From NCBI GenBank assembly GCA_949840475.1, contig CATKXA010000049.1:1-7349 (forward strand): a DNA stretch of 7,349 nucleotides, read 5' to 3'. Below are positions 5,935 through 7,349 of the stretch, one piece after another. Numbering within the stretch: position 1 is the stretch's first letter; the number at the start of each line of letters is the position of its first letter. The position numbers were made by a program, and so were the translations under genes. Source of the stretch: an uncultured Thermoanaerobacterales bacterium (lineage in GTDB: Bacteria; Bacillota; Clostridia; Christensenellales; UBA1242). The notes below the pieces were generated by a model, which did no database searches, was not told the DNA's origin, and worked only from the letters and a program-made list of their open reading frames with translations.

Positions 5935-6360
5935 ATGAATTGGTTTAATTATATTGGTTTAATTTTTGTTGTTTTGCTATTAATCCCAAATATTATTTTT
6001 GCTATTAAAAATAAAACTGAGCAAAAACAAACAATAAACAAGATTATGGAAGTTTTTGAGCAGATAGGAAGATATGGCTCAATAATTTTCATGATATTCA
6101 ACATTCCTTACACATACTTTGGATTTTATTTTGATTGCGGTCAGCTTTTATATATCGTGATAGATTCGCTATGGTTGACCGTCTATTATTTGTCTTGGAT
6201 TATATTTTGGAAGAAAGACTGTTTTACAAAATCACTGTTACTTTCAATTATACCGTCAACTTTATTTATGGTTTCGGGTATATTGCTAGCAAATATACCA
6301 CTTGTTTTATTTTCCGTAATATTTACATCCTTTCATATTTCCATTTCAATCAAAAGATAA
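5935..6360 (+). CDS. Small polytopic membrane protein, probably leaderless (141 aa)
   Basis: The protein is almost wholly hydrophobic, with likely membrane segments at about 5-24, 47-66, 70-92, 99-118 and 119-138. A short charged loop (KNKTEQKQTINK) follows the first segment, and FWKKD precedes the fourth. It resembles short hypothetical integral membrane proteins common in Bacillota that open MNW-NY-GL and carry an IPNIIFAIKNK-type stretch; this is recognition from memory, and no function is known. There is no ribosome site before the ATG, and the -10 box ends six bases upstream, so translation is probably from a leaderless mRNA. The gene stands alone, closed by the terminator two bases after its stop. 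A later start is unlikely, because the first hydrophobic segment would be lost. Confidence 0.85.
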   Translation: MNWFNYIGLIFVVLLLIPNIIFAIKNKTEQKQTINKIMEVFEQIGRYGSIIFMIFNIPYTYFGFYFDCGQLLYIVIDSLWLTVYYLSWIIFWKKDCFTKSLLLSIIPSTLFMVSGILLANIPLVLFSVIFTSFHISISIKR

Positions 6361-6361
6361 A

Positions 6362-6393
6362 AATCACACCCTTGTAGGTGTGATTAATTTTTT
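6362..6393 (+). terminator. Intrinsic terminator after the membrane protein gene
   Basis: AATCACACC (6362-6370) pairs perfectly with GGTGTGATT (6377-6385) around a six-base loop. It is followed by AA and a run of T's (6388-6393), then CCTTTTT. It begins two bases after the TAA stop. Confidence 0.92.
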
Positions 6394-6423
6394 CCTTTTT
6401 CTTTTATCTCAAAAAGAGAGGCA

Positions 6424-6519
6424 ATGAGTAATTTTATTAATTTGAAAAAACTTTGTGAAATGACTTGCAATATTTTTTGAACAGAGTTAAAACACACACA
6501 ACTTTTAGAGGACTTATGA
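6424..6519 (+). pseudogene. Short ORF with an in-frame TGA, overlapping the next gene by ATGA
   Basis: The ATG at 6424, with a purine-rich GAGAGG just upstream, opens 18 codons (MSNFINLKKLCEMTCNIF) to TGA at 6478-6480. The frame then continues (TELKHTQLLEDL) to a second TGA at 6517-6519 that overlaps the next start as ATGA. The first stop lies directly on a run of six T's. One additional T, or a -1 slip, would instead join the ORF to the following gene and give about 118 residues. It may be a leader peptide coupled to the next gene, a frameshifted N-terminus, or chance. No family is recognised. Confidence 0.3.
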
Positions 6520-6770
6520 AAAACGAAACTCTTATTGGATTTATTAAAGAAAAATATTATGAACAAAAAATGTCAGCTGAATATCAACTTCAACTGACAA
6601 AAATAGTAGAACTTGAATACAAATTCACCAAAGACTTTTCAAAAGACAAATGGCGTGAATACTTTAACATAAACCTAGAAAAAGGCCAACTACATTCTCT
6701 TGAAATTGACCAAATAATTGAGTTTACTTATAAAATCTACAAAGAATTAATTTATCCATCAATTAAATAA
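6516..6770 (+). CDS. Small hypothetical protein (84 aa)
   Basis: The ATG at 6516 is preceded by AGAGGA (6507-6512), which is close but usable. The frame also extends upstream to a TTG at 6465, but the ATG with its ribosome site is preferred. The protein (MKNETLIGFIKEKYYEQKM...) is charged and rich in Lys, Glu, Tyr and Ile, looks mainly helical, has no signal or membrane segment, and is probably cytoplasmic. It has no recognised domain. Its stop lies 24 bases from the stop of the convergent NTPase gene, and no terminator hairpin is visible between them. Codon use is very A+T-rich, like the neighbouring right-hand genes. Confidence 0.6.
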   Translation: MKNETLIGFIKEKYYEQKMSAEYQLQLTKIVELEYKFTKDFSKDKWREYFNINLEKGQLHSLEIDQIIEFTYKIYKELIYPSIK

Positions 6771-6794
6771 TTCATTTTATCTTTAATTTCCCTT

Positions 6795-7349
6795 TTATAT
6801 AATAATATCTATTTTACTTATTAGTGAATTCCTACTTTGAGGATAATGATTATTAAACCTAGATTTACTTATTAATTGTATTACATCTTCAGCTGATCTA
6901 TTTAAGTAATTAGCCAATTCTTGTTCATCTATGTAGGCAACATCATCAAACAAATTTATTAGTTGTAATGCAATTGCTTGTCCATAGCCTTCTTTCAAAA
7001 GGTTGTCAAAAATATTCTTAAACTCTGTATTATCTATATCGTTCAAAAATTTATAAAAAATAGTGTTTTTGAATGAAGATTTCTTCTTATCATAAGATAT
7101 TTCAACGGGTTTACTAAAATATTTCTTATAGATTTTTTGATTAGTGTGTTTTAATAAAAGAAGAAATAGTACAGACGGTGGATAATAATAGTAATATGGA
7201 CTTGTGTATCCCCAGTTATCTTTGATCTCTTTACAAATCAAATTTAATTTTTGAACAACGATTTGACAATCTCGTATTGGTAAATTAATAGACTGGAACA
7301 TGTTTGCTAATATAGGTTTGATATATTCAGGATCTTCAACTGCAAAAGT
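6795..7349 (-). CDS. Probable KAP-type P-loop NTPase, C-terminal part (5' end missing)
   Basis: The frame is open at the right edge; 184 residues and a TAA stop are visible. An internal ATG at 7301 is not the start, because 16 protein-like codons precede it (TFAVEDPEYIKPILANMF). The pattern of an acidic -Y- -P/L- segment, then LPIRDCQIVVQKLNLICKE, then YPPSVLFLLLLKH resembles the lid and helical region that follows the sensor Arg (-RD-...-L-RLNLI-) in KAP family NTPases. The Walker A and B motifs would lie outside the window, so catalysis cannot be judged. The rest is helical and acidic, with a terminal part (DEQELANYLNRSAEDVIQLI) that could be a small helical domain. KAP proteins are often membrane-linked, and some belong to phage-defence loci. 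The family call is from remembered pattern only. Confidence 0.6.
   Translation of the reverse strand, partial: TFAVEDPEYIKPILANMFQSINLPIRDCQIVVQKLNLICKEIKDNWGYTSPYYYYYPPSVLFLLLLKHTNQKIYKKYFSKPVEISYDKKKSSFKNTIFYKFLNDIDNTEFKNIFDNLLKEGYGQAIALQLINLFDDVAYIDEQELANYLNRSAEDVIQLISKSRFNNHYPQSRNSLISKIDIII

Noticed and set aside
6424..6519. Recoding of TGA as a sense codon
   Set aside because: The recombinase uses TGA as its stop and Trp is encoded by TGG elsewhere in the window, so one short ORF is not enough.
6384..6566. Minus-strand open frame of 60 codons
   Set aside because: It overlaps a strong terminator and the starts of plus-strand genes, has low-complexity Phe/Ser/Lys content and lacks a ribosome site.
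4800..7349. Second copy of the tRNA-Ser 3' end (right attachment site)
   Set aside because: I looked for the T-arm and acceptor sequence to the right and found no convincing match.

Overview
The window is about one-third G+C. It has strong AGGAGG-type ribosome sites, sigma-A-like promoters (two of extended -10 type), a tRNA gene with an encoded CCA end and intrinsic terminators. This fits a low-GC Bacillota genome, probably an uncultured gut Clostridia-type organism. The taxonomic guess rests on style and gene content only.

Left part (1-3057), probably resident chromosome. A two-gene minus-strand operon is read from a clear promoter (TTGAAA, 17 bases, TATAAT) at 2877-2905. It encodes a 757-residue membrane protein with a CvpA-like four-helix N-terminus and a very long C-terminal domain. 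After 24 bases follows a membrane-anchored, probably beta-rich protein that runs off the left edge.

Junction (3029-3290). A tRNA-Ser(GCU) gene on the plus strand has its own promoter and two consecutive terminator hairpins. A large serine recombinase gene (543 aa) converges on it, and its last codons and stop lie inside the tRNA gene. This is the classic look of an integrative element abutting a tRNA gene, with the element extending to the right. No second copy of the tRNA end is visible, so the right boundary is unknown.

Element leader (4797-5934). Upstream of the recombinase on the same strand are a 72-aa protein of unknown function, a possible 51-codon overlapping ORF, and about 820 bases without a normal gene. 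That stretch is highly structured. It holds an inverted repeat over the ribosome site of the 72-aa gene, a strong 11-bp hairpin, a 107-base imperfect palindrome, a short ORF broken by one stop codon, and a degenerate tandem array of four hairpin units. The array is the most unusual item: the stems differ in sequence but each keeps about 10 pairs, a 5-base loop and one mismatch, and they pair better as minus-strand RNA because several changes become G-U pairs.

Right part (5935-7349), possible cargo. It contains an apparently leaderless four- to five-helix membrane protein gene closed by a good terminator, a small unknown gene preceded by a short or disrupted ORF, and the C-terminal part of a probable KAP-type P-loop NTPase that enters from the right edge. 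KAP proteins are often membrane-associated and are found in some anti-phage systems, but nothing here proves a defence role.
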